This document shows positions 26,416-35,351 of a stretch of 64,000 nt of DNA, piece by piece. The notes beneath the pieces are model-generated. The model had not been told where the DNA came from. It ran no database searches and saw nothing but the letters and a program-made list of their open reading frames with translations. The translations under genes were made by a program, and so were the position numbers. Location: NCBI GenBank assembly GCA_017461445.1, contig JAFTXW010000015.1, positions 26,077 to 90,076 on the forward strand. The letters are read 5' to 3'. Position 1 is the stretch's first letter. Each line of letters begins with the position of its first letter. This DNA comes from Oscillospiraceae bacterium (GTDB lineage Bacteria > Bacillota > Clostridia > Oscillospirales > Oscillospiraceae).

Positions 26416-27516
26416 TCATCCATTTTTCTTTCGGAATATGCGCAGAATTTTCTTGAGTACCGCCACGGCACCCTCCAGCACCGCCACAAAGGCTTCTTTC
26501 ACAGGTGCGGGAATGAGCGGGGCGAGCTTTTTTACGATCCAGGCGGAGCGCAGCATGCTTACCACACCGTTGGAGCGGTTAATGAGGGAATGGATAGTCT
26601 TCCATTCCTGGTCGGTGAAATCGGACCGACGCAGCTGTTCCAGCTCCATGGCCCGCTTGAATTCCTGCCGCATCCGGTCCAGATACTCAGCCTTGTAGCT
26701 GTCGTCGATGCGGTTGTATGTAAACCAGTAGTTGTGGTATTTCTTGAACCAGTACATATACTGGAACCGCTCCCAGACCGCCCGGTCCCGCATCAGCAGA
26801 TCCCGGATGTGGTCGTACTCCACATTCATGCAGTAGACCTTCTCTTTGCTCTTGACGGAGGAATTGGGATTGTCCCGGCGGTTGCAGTAGAAGGGACGGT
26901 TCAGGATCATAGCCCGCTCGGCGTAGGCGAAGGTCTGGAAATAGAAGCCGTTGTCCTGGAAGGAGGCACCGGGGGTCTCGTTATGCCGGATGTGGAATTT
27001 TTCGATGAATTCCCGGCGGTAAATACCGCTCCAGGTGTTCAGGGTAAAGCGGATGCAGCTGTCGTCCTGAGAAGGATTCAGCAGCTCCCCATACCGGGTC
27101 TCGGTGCGATCCAGCAGCTCATACGTCCGCTGCTCCTGACCGTTTTCCCGGGTGAAGCGGTAGAAGTCCGCCTTCACAAAGTCCAGGTCATGCGCCTTTG
27201 CCGTATCGTACAGCACCTGCATCATATCGGGGAGGATGTAGTCATCGGGCTCCAGAATGCCGATGTATTCGCCGGTAGCCCTGTCCAGACCCTTGTTCAT
27301 GGCCTTGCCGTAGCCCCCATTGGGGCCGGTAATGACCACGATGCGGCTGTCCTTCGCGGCATACTCCTTGATAATATCCAGAGAGCTGTCGGTGGAGCCG
27401 TCGTTGACGCAGAGAATTTCCAGATCGGTCAGGGTCTGACCGATCACACTGTCCAACGCCTCCCGAAGATACTGCTGCACATTGTAAATGGGCAGAATTA
27501 CGGATACCTTTGCCAT
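26416..27516 (-). CDS. Family 2 glycosyltransferase, paralogue of the gene at 28633-29748
   Basis: 366 residues. The GT-A domain has VSVILPIYNVQQYLREALDS, VNDGSTDSS and GILEPDDY (the DxD metal site as EPDD). After about residue 215 comes a family-specific helical part. It is clearly paralogous to the protein of 28633-29748; both have RHNETPGAS, QDNGF, NRRDNPNSSV and KEKVYC in the same order. The C-terminus is amphipathic and basic (VLKKILRIFRKKNG), likely membrane-attached. It follows glf by one base, so it may be a galactofuranosyl transferase; this is inference. Confidence 0.88.
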   Translation of the reverse strand: MAKVSVILPIYNVQQYLREALDSVIGQTLTDLEILCVNDGSTDSSLDIIKEYAAKDSRIVVITGPNGGYGKAMNKGLDRATGEYIGILEPDDYILPDMMQVLYDTAKAHDLDFVKADFYRFTRENGQEQRTYELLDRTETRYGELLNPSQDDSCIRFTLNTWSGIYRREFIEKFHIRHNETPGASFQDNGFYFQTFAYAERAMILNRPFYCNRRDNPNSSVKSKEKVYCMNVEYDHIRDLLMRDRAVWERFQYMYWFKKYHNYWFTYNRIDDSYKAEYLDRMRQEFKRAMELEQLRRSDFTDQEWKTIHSLINRSNGVVSMLRSAWIVKKLAPLIPAPVKEAFVAVLEGAVAVLKKILRIFRKKNG

Positions 27517-27517
27517 C

Positions 27518-28615
27518 TTACAGATACTTCTCCGCGGCGCGGAAGGCGGACTCGATGACCTTGTCCATGTCGTAATACTTGTACTCCGCCAGACGGCCGC
27601 CGAAGATCACGTTCTTTTCCTGCTCGGCGAGGGCGGCATACTGCATGTAGACGGCGTGGTTCTTCTCGTCGTTGACAGGATAGTAGGGCTCGAAGCCCTC
27701 CTTCCACTCGGAGGGATACTCCCGGGAAATGACAGTCTTGGGCTGGGTGCCGAACTCGAAGTGCTTGTGCTCGATGATACGGGTATAGGGAGTCTCCCGG
27801 TCGGTGTAGTTCACCACGGCCACGCCCTGATAGTTGTCGGTATCCAGCAGCTCGGTCTCGAAGCGGACGGTGCGGTACTCCAGCTTGCCGAAGCGGTAGC
27901 CGTAGAAGCCGTCGATGGTGCCGGTATAGACGATGGTCTCGCCCAGGGCATCGTACTTCTCCCGGTTTTCCAGGTAGTCCACGCCGGTCTCAATGTCGCA
28001 GCCCTCGAAGAGCTTGTCGATGATCACATTATAGCCACCGATGGGAATACCCTGGTACAGATCGTTGAAATAGTTGTTGTCGTAGGTGTAGCGGACGGGC
28101 AGACGCTTGATGATAAAGCTGGGCAGATCCTTGCAGTCCCGGCCCCACTGCTTCTCCGTATATCCCTTCACCAGCTTCTGGTAGATATCGGTGCCCACCA
28201 AGCTGATGGCCTGCTCCTCCAAATTCTTCGGCTCCCCCTGGACAGCCTGACGCTGCTCATTGATCTTGGCCTTGGCCTGCTCAGGTGTGGAGATGCCCCA
28301 CATCTTGGAGAAGGTGTTCATGTTGAAGGGCATATTGTACATTTCACCCTTGTAGTTAGCAACGGGGGAATTGGTGTAGCGGTTGAACTCCACCAGAGAG
28401 TTCACAAAGTCCCAAACCTCCCGGTTGCTGGTGTGGAAGATGTGGGCACCGTACTTGTGGACGTTGATGCCCTCCACATTCTCGCAGTAGATGTTGCCGC
28501 CGATATGGTCACGCTTCTCCACCACCAGGACGGACTTGCCCAGCTGTCTTGCCTTGTAGGCAAACACGCCCGCAAACAGGCCGCTGCCTACCATTACATA
28601 ATCATATTTCTTCAT
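27518..28615 (-). CDS. glf: UDP-galactopyranose mutase
   Basis: 365 residues, the usual bacterial length. The FAD-binding N-terminus has YVMVGSGLFAGVFAYKARQL (residues 4-23) and RDHIGGNIY, and the motif KYGAHIFHTSN contains the conserved His near the active site. YTEKQWGRDCKDLP, RLPVRYTYDNNYFND and EYPSEWKEG also fit the family. It interconverts UDP-galactopyranose and UDP-galactofuranose, so the glycan made here very likely contains Galf. The start is the ATG at 28615 with GAGGGA upstream; the frame is open further back only as a shadow of the preceding gene. Confidence 0.97.
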   Translation of the reverse strand: MKKYDYVMVGSGLFAGVFAYKARQLGKSVLVVEKRDHIGGNIYCENVEGINVHKYGAHIFHTSNREVWDFVNSLVEFNRYTNSPVANYKGEMYNMPFNMNTFSKMWGISTPEQAKAKINEQRQAVQGEPKNLEEQAISLVGTDIYQKLVKGYTEKQWGRDCKDLPSFIIKRLPVRYTYDNNYFNDLYQGIPIGGYNVIIDKLFEGCDIETGVDYLENREKYDALGETIVYTGTIDGFYGYRFGKLEYRTVRFETELLDTDNYQGVAVVNYTDRETPYTRIIEHKHFEFGTQPKTVISREYPSEWKEGFEPYYPVNDEKNHAVYMQYAALAEQEKNVIFGGRLAEYKYYDMDKVIESAFRAAEKYL

Positions 28616-28632
28616 ATTTCGTTCCCTCTTTT

Positions 28633-29748
28633 TTACTCGCTGCGGCCCAGGAGCCGCTTGATGAACCGAATGGGCCAGGTAAGGATGCGGCCTACACGGT
28701 AGCTGTTGCTGTTTTCCAGATCCCGAACCCTCTGGGTGGCGATGGTCAGCTTTTCCCGCAGGTCGCCGCCGCCTACCACATAGGAGGCATAATAGATGTC
28801 GGGCTTCTCCATGGCAAGGGTCAGCTTGCTCCACTCCAAGGGGGTGAACACATCCTTATTGAATTCTCCCTGGCTGTAGGCCCGCTTGAACTCTTTGCCC
28901 ATCCGCTGAACGTACTCATACTTGAACTGCTCGCCGATGCGGTTCAGGGTGAACTGGCAGTTCTGGTACTTCTTCCAGTTGTACATGGCCTTGAACCGGT
29001 CCCACAACTGACGGTCGATCATCAGGATCTCCCGGATATAGTCATACTCCACGTTGGCACAGTATACCTTCTCCTTGCTGTTGACGGAGGAGTTGGGGTT
29101 GTCCCGGCGGTTGCGGTAGTAGGGTTTGTTGATGATCATGGCCCGCTCGGCGTAGACGGTGGTCTGGAAGAAGAAGCCGTTGTCCTGATAGGACGCGCCG
29201 GGGGTCTCGTTGTGGCGGATGTGGTACTTGTTCAGGAACTCCCGGCGGTAGATGCCCGCCCAGGTGTTCATAACGAAGCGGATCAGGCTGGGATCCCGGT
29301 TGGGATGCAGCAGCTGGTTATACCGCTTGCCGGTGTTGTCCAGGGCCACATAGCTCATGGTCATATCGCCGTTCTCGGCCCGGCCGAAACGGTAGAAATC
29401 CGCCTTTACGAAGTCCAGGTTATTTCTGCTGGCCACCAGATACAGATCCTCCATCATGGTCAGGTGCAGGTAGTCGTCCGGCTCCAGGATGCCGATATAT
29501 TCGCCGGTGGCCCGGTCCAGGCCCTTGTTCATGGCCTTGCCGTATCCTCCGTTGGGGCCGGTGATGACCACGATGCGGTCATCCTTGGCGGCGTACTCGT
29601 TGATGATGTCCAGAGAATTGTCGGTGGAGCCGTCGTTGACGCAGATGATCTCGATGTCCTTCAGCGTCTGGCGCACCAGGCTGTCCATTGCCTCGTGGAG
29701 ATATTGGGATACATTGTAAATGGGTACGATAACAGATACTTTGCTCAT
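28633..29748 (-). CDS. Family 2 glycosyltransferase, paralogue of the gene at 26416-27516
   Basis: 371 residues. The GT-A part contains VSVIVPIYNVSQYLHEAMDS, VNDGSTDNS and GILEPDDYL. The C-terminal part shares RHNETPGAS, QDNGF, NRRDNPNSSV and KEKVYC with the paralogue on the other side of glf, suggesting duplication. I start at the ATG at 29748 (AAGGGG 8 bases before); an ATG six bases earlier has almost no spacing. It probably acts on the lipid-linked galactofuranose glycan in the cytoplasm, with the ABC exporter encoded nearby. Confidence 0.88.
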   Translation of the reverse strand: MSKVSVIVPIYNVSQYLHEAMDSLVRQTLKDIEIICVNDGSTDNSLDIINEYAAKDDRIVVITGPNGGYGKAMNKGLDRATGEYIGILEPDDYLHLTMMEDLYLVASRNNLDFVKADFYRFGRAENGDMTMSYVALDNTGKRYNQLLHPNRDPSLIRFVMNTWAGIYRREFLNKYHIRHNETPGASYQDNGFFFQTTVYAERAMIINKPYYRNRRDNPNSSVNSKEKVYCANVEYDYIREILMIDRQLWDRFKAMYNWKKYQNCQFTLNRIGEQFKYEYVQRMGKEFKRAYSQGEFNKDVFTPLEWSKLTLAMEKPDIYYASYVVGGGDLREKLTIATQRVRDLENSNSYRVGRILTWPIRFIKRLLGRSE

Positions 29749-29767
29749 TTTCATTCCCCTTCGATGT

Positions 29768-30715
29768 TTACAGCTTCATCAGCTTCTTATACTGGGCATA
29801 TTCGCCGCGGTTGTAGAAATAGCTCTCTGGCTTGCCCTTGATGCCCAAAGCCTCGAACCACTCGCCGGTGAGCTTATCCTGCAGCAGCTGGTGGGTGGGC
29901 TCCGCCAGGGTATTCATGTTCCACAGGCAGAAGTGGAGGGCATAGTTGATATAGTCCTTTTCCAGCTCCCAGAAGATGTCCTCGTCCTCCAGCCGCTTCC
30001 GCAGGGCGGTAAGGGCATCGTAGAAGCAATACCAGGATTTTTCCCGGGTGACGGACAGGGATTCGCTGCCGCCCCGCCGCTGATGGGCCAGCACCTTGTT
30101 CACGATGGCGATCCGCTTGGCGGTGACCAGAGCGGTGAACACGAACAGCATATCGTTGGTGGTCCGCTGCTCCTGATACCAGATATCATGCTCCATCACG
30201 AAGCTTCTGCGGTACAGCTTGTCCCAGGCCCAGCCAACGAAGGTCTTGAACACATTGTCCGTCAGCTGGCGGTAGTTAAAGGGCATGTAGGGCGGAATGT
30301 CCATTGTCCGCAGGACCCAGGGAACTGCCACAAAGGCATCCTTGTCCATGTGGTACTGGTCGGAATTAAAGACCACGAAGTCGGCCCTATACTTATCCGC
30401 CGCGTTTACTGCCTCCTCCAGCATATTGGGCTCAAAGAAGTCGTCCGCATCCAGGAAGGACAGATATTCGCCGGAAGCATTGCGCAGACCGTTGTTCCGG
30501 GCGGCACCCGCGCCGCCGTTGGGCTGGGAAATGATCTTCACCCGGTCATCCTCTGCCCGGAGCTTTTTCAGGACTTCCAGAGAATTGTCGGGAGAGCCGT
30601 CGTCCACGCAGATGATCTCAATATCCCTGAGGGTCTGGTCCATGACGCTGCGTACGCATTTTTCCAGATATTTTTCCGCATTATAAACGGGGATTATGAC
30701 GGATACCTTTGCCAT
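29768..30715 (-). CDS. Family 2 glycosyltransferase
   Basis: 315 residues. KVSVIIPVYNAEKYLEKCVR, VDDGSPDNS, NGGAGAARNNGL and FLDADDFFEP (DAD metal motif, around residues 90-98) form a clear GT-A domain; EQRTTNDMLFVFTALV resembles the acceptor part of LPS and teichoic-type transferases. It is the first gene of the glf operon. A strong promoter lies about 90 bases upstream and AGGAGG precedes the ATG. The specificity is not known. Confidence 0.9.
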   Translation of the reverse strand: MAKVSVIIPVYNAEKYLEKCVRSVMDQTLRDIEIICVDDGSPDNSLEVLKKLRAEDDRVKIISQPNGGAGAARNNGLRNASGEYLSFLDADDFFEPNMLEEAVNAADKYRADFVVFNSDQYHMDKDAFVAVPWVLRTMDIPPYMPFNYRQLTDNVFKTFVGWAWDKLYRRSFVMEHDIWYQEQRTTNDMLFVFTALVTAKRIAIVNKVLAHQRRGGSESLSVTREKSWYCFYDALTALRKRLEDEDIFWELEKDYINYALHFCLWNMNTLAEPTHQLLQDKLTGEWFEALGIKGKPESYFYNRGEYAQYKKLMKL

Positions 30716-30802
30716 AGGATCCTCCTTCTGTTTCTGTGGTTATGGATTTGCCCCGGTCCGAAAATGGACGCAACAAGGCATTTTATGAGATTATACTTTA
30801 GA

Positions 30803-30831
30803 ATTATACCCCATCCGATGAAATATTGCAA
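30803..30831 (-). promoter_or_regulatory. Sigma-A promoter of the galactofuranose (glf) operon
   Basis: Minus strand TTGCAA (30831-30826), a 17-base spacer ending GGGG, and TATAAT (30808-30803). A second TATAAT-like box lies about 14 bases downstream. The leader to the ATG at 30715 is about 80 bases. Confidence 0.83.
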
Positions 30832-30841
30832 CCCTTGGCAG

Positions 30842-30884
30842 AAAAAATCCACCCGAAAAAGAACCGCTATGGCTCTTCTTCGGG
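30842..30884 (-). terminator. Terminator after the ABC exporter genes
   Basis: An imperfect hairpin formed by CCCGAA and TTCGGG at the ends and AAGAACC with GGCTCTT inside, followed on the minus strand by a run of six Ts. It lies 16 bases after the stop of the ATPase gene and upstream of the glf promoter. Confidence 0.78.
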
Positions 30885-30899
30885 CAGATCGGAAATCAC

Positions 30900-31646
30900 T
30901 TATTTTTTCATTTCCCGCATATAGGCATCGCAGACCTCTTTGGCCTCGCCCTGCATCCGCTCCACGCCCTTGTCGATCCAGATGGCGTGATCGCACAGCC
31001 GCTTCACTTCGTCGATGGAGTGGGAGACGTACAGCAGCGTGGTGCCGCCGCTGAGCAGCTCCTTCATGCGCTTTTCGCACTTTTGCCGGAACTTGTAGTC
31101 GCCGACGGCCAGAATCTCGTCCACGATCAGGATGTCCGGCTTGACCATAGTAGCAATGGAGAAGCCCAGCCGGGCCCGCATACCGGAGGAATAGTTTTTC
31201 AGGGGAGAATCCAGGAAATCCCGAACCTCCGCGAAATCCACGATCTCGTCGAAGTGCTCGTCCATAAACTTTTCGGTATGGCCCAGCACGCAGCCGTTGA
31301 GGTAGATATTCTCCCGGGCGGACATTTCCGGGTCAAAGCCCGCACCCAGCTCGATCAGAGGAGCCACGGTGCCGTTGACGGAGATGCTGCCCCGATAGGG
31401 CTTCAAAATACCGCTGATGGCCTTCAGCATGGTGGATTTGCCGGAGCCGTTGGTGCCGATGAGGCCCCAGGCTTCGCCCTGGCGTACCTGGAAGCTGACG
31501 TCCTTCACAGCCAGGAATTCCTGGAACATCAGCTCCCTTTTGAGGAATTTAATGAAGTATTCCTTCAAATTGTCTACCTTCTGGTTGGAAAGGTTGAACC
31601 GGATCGTTACATGATCCACATCGATCATTACACGTTTTTCGTCCAT
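30900..31646 (-). CDS. Polysaccharide ABC exporter, ATP-binding protein (short Wzt/TagH type)
   Basis: 248 residues, a single nucleotide-binding domain: WGLIGTNGSGKSTMLKAISG (Walker A), YSSGMRARLGFSIATM (signature) and DILIVDEILAVGD (Walker B). Together with KNYSSGM and the AREN(I)YLNG stretch these are typical of the teichoic/O-antigen exporter branch. The C-terminal carbohydrate-recognition domain of long Wzt proteins is absent, so export is probably not gated by a terminal cap. The start is the ATG at 31646, ten bases after the permease stop. It pairs with the permease to move the finished glycan across the membrane. Confidence 0.94.
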   Translation of the reverse strand: MDEKRVMIDVDHVTIRFNLSNQKVDNLKEYFIKFLKRELMFQEFLAVKDVSFQVRQGEAWGLIGTNGSGKSTMLKAISGILKPYRGSISVNGTVAPLIELGAGFDPEMSARENIYLNGCVLGHTEKFMDEHFDEIVDFAEVRDFLDSPLKNYSSGMRARLGFSIATMVKPDILIVDEILAVGDYKFRQKCEKRMKELLSGGTTLLYVSHSIDEVKRLCDHAIWIDKGVERMQGEAKEVCDAYMREMKK

Positions 31647-31656
31647 GTGCCCTCCC

Positions 31657-32457
31657 TTAAATATACAGAATGAATTTGTCCTGGGAGCGGATAAAGCTCC
31701 AGATACCCACTGCCAGCATAACAAGAGCCGCGCCGCAGCCTGCCAGAACCATGGAAGGATCCGGCAGCGTACAGCTGTAGACCAGATCCCGGAACTGAGC
31801 CACATAGAAATACATGGGGTTCAGGTGGGTAACGCACCAAATCAGCCACTCCGGCAGAGCTTCCAGGGGATAGAAAATAGGGGTCAGATACGACCAGGCC
31901 GTGGTGACCGCGTTATAGATGAACCCGATATCCCGGAAGAACACATTCGCCTGAGAAAGGAACAGGCCCAGACCAACACAGAACAGGTACAGCTGCAGAA
32001 TTACCAGCGGGAACAGCAGGAAATGCCAGCTGAAGGAAGCCCGGGTCACCAGCATCACGATCAGCAGCGCGCCGAAGGAGAAAATCATATCCATCAGGCA
32101 GCTGGTGATCTTGGCCAGGGTAAAGATGTACTTGGGCACATAGGTTTTTTTCAGGAGGGCACTGTTGCCCGTTATGGAGGAAATGGCCTGATGGGTAGAG
32201 TTGTTCATATAGTTGAACAGCAGCTGGCCGCAGAACAGATATACAGGGAAATTCTCAATGTTGCGGCTGAACATGGTGGAAAACACCACGGTCATGACAC
32301 ACATAATGAGCAGCGGGTTCAGCACGCTCCATACATAGCCTAAGAAGCTGCGGCGGTATTTCAGTTTCAGATTCCGGGTGACCAGCAGCCGCAGCAGGTC
32401 ACGGTATTTCCAAAACTCCTCCCCAAACAGGACGAGCTTATTCTTTGTCTTATCCAT
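31657..32457 (-). CDS. Polysaccharide ABC exporter, ABC-2 permease
   Basis: 266 residues. The cytoplasmic start has YRDLLRLLVTRNLKLKYRRS, a hallmark of the TagG/Wzm/RfbA permeases, and VWSVLNPLLIMCVMTVVFST begins the first of six membrane helices. The ATPase gene follows at once. It forms the channel of the exporter that probably carries the galactofuranose-containing polymer assembled on undecaprenyl phosphate. It lies between a GT2 gene and the ATPase in one operon. Confidence 0.93.
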   Translation of the reverse strand: MDKTKNKLVLFGEEFWKYRDLLRLLVTRNLKLKYRRSFLGYVWSVLNPLLIMCVMTVVFSTMFSRNIENFPVYLFCGQLLFNYMNNSTHQAISSITGNSALLKKTYVPKYIFTLAKITSCLMDMIFSFGALLIVMLVTRASFSWHFLLFPLVILQLYLFCVGLGLFLSQANVFFRDIGFIYNAVTTAWSYLTPIFYPLEALPEWLIWCVTHLNPMYFYVAQFRDLVYSCTLPDPSMVLAGCGAALVMLAVGIWSFIRSQDKFILYI

Positions 32458-32466
32458 GTCTTCTCC

Positions 32467-33501
32467 TTAGCTGAAATCATGATTGTGGCGCAGGATGCTG
32501 TAAAGGCGGGAATAGAAGAACTTGTCCCACAAGGACTTGGGCACATGAAGCAGGTTCAGCAGGCGGTATACCTTATACTGCTGCACGCCCATTTCGTAGG
32601 CTATGGGCATCTTCTCCCGGAACAGCTCCATCATGCTGTCACCCAAAGCCCGGCCCTGCTTCTTGTCCGGGATGATCAGCATGGCGGTATTGATATACCC
32701 CAGCAGCAGCACCTTGGCCTTCATATTGAAGTAGTCCCGGGCGGCATCCTCCTGCGGCACCATCAGCTTTTCATATTCGCTGATAAGCCGTTTCAGGACC
32801 GTCTCCGTGTGGCCGATGCGCTTGGCCTGGTTGGCATCGGACACGCTCTGGTTCACGTCGCCAATGCGGTAGTTGTAAAGGAACAGATCCAGGGGCAGGA
32901 TGGTCTTTGCGAAGCAGCAGGGCACGGTGGCGAACTCCTGATCCTCGTAAAACACATGCTCCGAAAGCTTCATGCCCTTTTCCTGATAGAATTTGGTGTT
33001 ATAGGTGATGCCGTGGAAGGTCAGCCCTCGGTCGAAGGCCTTCACATCCACCATGGCCTCCGCCATGGTGTAATTCCTGCCAAACTCCTCCGGGTAGCAC
33101 CGCCAGCTTTTCACCTCGCCGGTGGTGATGTCCCGGGTGTAGTAGTTGGTAACCACCACATCGCTCTCGCAATCCCGGAGGATTTCCACAAACCGGGGCA
33201 GATTTTCTGTTTCCACCCAATCGTCAGCATCGATGACGCGGGTATATTTTCCCACGGCCGCCGCGCAGCCGGTGTTCAGGGCACCGCCATGGCCCTTGTT
33301 CTCCTGTGAGATCAGGCGGACGATACCAGGATATTGGTCGCAGTATTTCTGTGCTACCTCCGCGGTGGTATCCGTGGAACCGTCGTTGACCACTATGATC
33401 TCCAGCTGATCCAGCACCTCCTCACAGAGCATGGAGGTGATGCACTTATCCAGAAAATGGGCGCAGTTATAGGATGGGATAACAAACGATAAAACCTTCA
33501 T
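32467..33501 (-). CDS. Family 2 glycosyltransferase
   Basis: 344 residues. The GT-A domain has LSFVIPSYNCAHFLDKCITS, VNDGSTDTT, GHGGALNTG and RVIDADDWVE (DAD metal site near residue 92). HVFYEDQEFATVP and the C-terminal helical part match capsule GT2 enzymes. The start is set at the ATG at 33501 because AAAGGAG stands 10 bases before it; the frame is open upstream through the leader. It opens the exporter operon and has its own promoter. Confidence 0.9.
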   Translation of the reverse strand: MKVLSFVIPSYNCAHFLDKCITSMLCEEVLDQLEIIVVNDGSTDTTAEVAQKYCDQYPGIVRLISQENKGHGGALNTGCAAAVGKYTRVIDADDWVETENLPRFVEILRDCESDVVVTNYYTRDITTGEVKSWRCYPEEFGRNYTMAEAMVDVKAFDRGLTFHGITYNTKFYQEKGMKLSEHVFYEDQEFATVPCCFAKTILPLDLFLYNYRIGDVNQSVSDANQAKRIGHTETVLKRLISEYEKLMVPQEDAARDYFNMKAKVLLLGYINTAMLIIPDKKQGRALGDSMMELFREKMPIAYEMGVQQYKVYRLLNLLHVPKSLWDKFFYSRLYSILRHNHDFS

Positions 33502-33587
33502 CGCGCAAACTCCTTTATCGGCTTGCTGTACGCATAATGTCCGCTTCCCGCAGTGCGGGAGGGCATACTTTTTCATTTTCAGCGTAC

Positions 33588-33616
33588 ATTATAGCATTCT
33601 TTTCGCCGCTGCGCAA
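33588..33616 (-). promoter_or_regulatory. Sigma-A promoter of the GT2-ABC exporter operon
   Basis: Minus strand TTGCGC (33616-33611), a 17-base spacer and TATAAT (33593-33588). The leader of about 80 bases contains a small perfect hairpin (CCCGCA/TGCGGG, about 33547-33559) before the ribosome site. Confidence 0.8.
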
Positions 33617-33684
33617 CAGAAAATCTCCACAAAGAATCCTTTTTCCCTTTATCAGGACTGTCGAATACGGAAAAATCTTTTCAT

Positions 33685-35226
33685 TTACACCAGCGGTGCG
33701 AACAGCCGCAGCAGGCACTGCCAGATCCGCAGGAAGGCCTTCCGTCCGCTGCGGTACTGATCCGTCACCTCCCGGCAGCAGCCGAAGGTCTCCTCAAAAT
33801 CCGCCGCCACAGCCTTCACCGCGCCGCAGTCATGGAGCAGCACATTGTTTTCAAAATGGTGGTACAGGCTGCGGAAATCCAGGTTGGAGGTACCGATGGA
33901 CACGGTCTTCCCGTCGCAGATGCACTGCTTGGCATGGCAGAAGCCGGGGGTATACTCAAAGATCCGCACTCCCTGGGCCGCAAGGCCGGCGTAATAGGAT
34001 CGGGTGATGGCGTAGACCGCCTTTTTGTCCGGGATGCCAGGAGTGATGATCCGCACATCCACGCCCCGCTTGGCCGCAACAGACAGCGCGCTGCTCATCT
34101 CATCGGTAATGACGAGGTAAGGGGTCATAAAATACAGCGTCTTCTGCGCGCCCGCCGCCAGGTTCAGGTAAACATTCTCCGCCACCCGCTCCTGCTCCAG
34201 AGGATCATCCCCGAAGGGCTGCACGAAGCCCTCCGCAGCCGAAACGCTGTGGGTAACATCCAGATAGCGTCCCCCATCCGACTCCTCCCGGGTGCTGACC
34301 TGCCACATTTCCAGAAACGCCGCCGTCAGGCTCCGCACCGCTTCCCCCTCCATACGCAGGCCCGTGTCCTTCCACTGGCCGTAGGGAAAGGTTCGGCCGA
34401 AATATTCGTCGGACAGGTTATAGCCGCCGGTATAGCCCACCCTGCCGTCGATGACGGTGATCTTCCGGTGATCCCGGTGGTTCATAAACAGGTTCAGCAC
34501 AGGAAGGGCCGGGTTGAACACGGTACACTTGATGCCCGCGTCGTTGAGCTTTCTGGCAAAATCCAGGCTGACATAGCCCACGCTGCCGATATCGTCGTAC
34601 ATAAACCGGACTTCCACGCCCTCTTTGGCCTTCCGCTCCAGGATCTGACGCAGTTCCTGAAAGGCAGAGCACTCCCGGACAATGAAATACTCCATAAAAA
34701 TGAAGGATTCCGCCTGTTCCAGATCCCGCTTCATGGCTTCCAGCGCGTCGGCGCAGTCGCCGTAATAGGTCACGTCCGTATTGCGGTACACAGGATATCC
34801 GGCGTTTTCCAGCAAATAACGGCTCTGATTTGCCGCGCCCCGGTCACTTTCCTCCAGCCGGGTAAAGGTGCCATGATCTTGATACAGCTTCTGCTGGAGC
34901 TTCGCCCGAATGGTACGCAGACGCTTTCCGTTGCTGCCCAGATCGCCGAAGACCTCAATCAGGAGAAACAGGCTCAGTCCCATCACAGGAAAGGCCAAAA
35001 TCAGCATGATCCAGGGCATCTTCATAGCCGCTGTGGTGCGCTGGCTGTACAGCCGCAAAACCGCTACCAAGGACAGTACGCTGGTCAGCAGGGAGATCCA
35101 CACGGAATACTCATTGAGCCGCAGGATCAAAATCATCAGCCATCCAATCTGAAACAGCAGCGACAGTGCCACAAACACCAGCCGCGGAATGCTGTTCTTT
35201 ACCCGCCGCTTTTTCTCTGCCTGCAT
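33685..35226 (-). CDS. cls: Cardiolipin synthase (phospholipase D superfamily)
   Basis: 513 residues. Two membrane helices lie in residues 13-90. The two catalytic HKD motifs are H253-x-K255-x4-D260 and H431-x-K433-x4-D438, each followed by the usual Gly-rich turn (TGGYN, GTSNLD). It condenses two phosphatidylglycerols, or uses another donor, to make cardiolipin in the membrane. It is encoded between the large PGT and the exporter genes, an uncommon place; a TATAAT at 35256-35251 may serve it, but a -35 box is weak. Confidence 0.94.
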   Translation of the reverse strand: MQAEKKRRVKNSIPRLVFVALSLLFQIGWLMILILRLNEYSVWISLLTSVLSLVAVLRLYSQRTTAAMKMPWIMLILAFPVMGLSLFLLIEVFGDLGSNGKRLRTIRAKLQQKLYQDHGTFTRLEESDRGAANQSRYLLENAGYPVYRNTDVTYYGDCADALEAMKRDLEQAESFIFMEYFIVRECSAFQELRQILERKAKEGVEVRFMYDDIGSVGYVSLDFARKLNDAGIKCTVFNPALPVLNLFMNHRDHRKITVIDGRVGYTGGYNLSDEYFGRTFPYGQWKDTGLRMEGEAVRSLTAAFLEMWQVSTREESDGGRYLDVTHSVSAAEGFVQPFGDDPLEQERVAENVYLNLAAGAQKTLYFMTPYLVITDEMSSALSVAAKRGVDVRIITPGIPDKKAVYAITRSYYAGLAAQGVRIFEYTPGFCHAKQCICDGKTVSIGTSNLDFRSLYHHFENNVLLHDCGAVKAVAADFEETFGCCREVTDQYRSGRKAFLRIWQCLLRLFAPLV

Positions 35227-35321
35227 TTTCCATACCTCCCTTTTTTCTACATTATATATGGTATCCCCTTAAAAATCCAGCCCTATTCCCCACCCGCGCC
35301 GAAAGTATACAATTTGGACAT

Positions 35322-35350
35322 AATTAAACAGCCGCCCGAAGGCGGCTGTT
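35322..35350 (-). terminator. Terminator of the WbaP-like transferase gene
   Basis: A 10-base perfect stem (AACAGCCGCC, 35327-35336 with 35341-35350) with the stable CGAA/TTCG loop. On the minus strand TTTAATTA follows, a poor T-run. It begins one base after the stop codon. Confidence 0.75.
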
Positions 35351-35351
35351 C

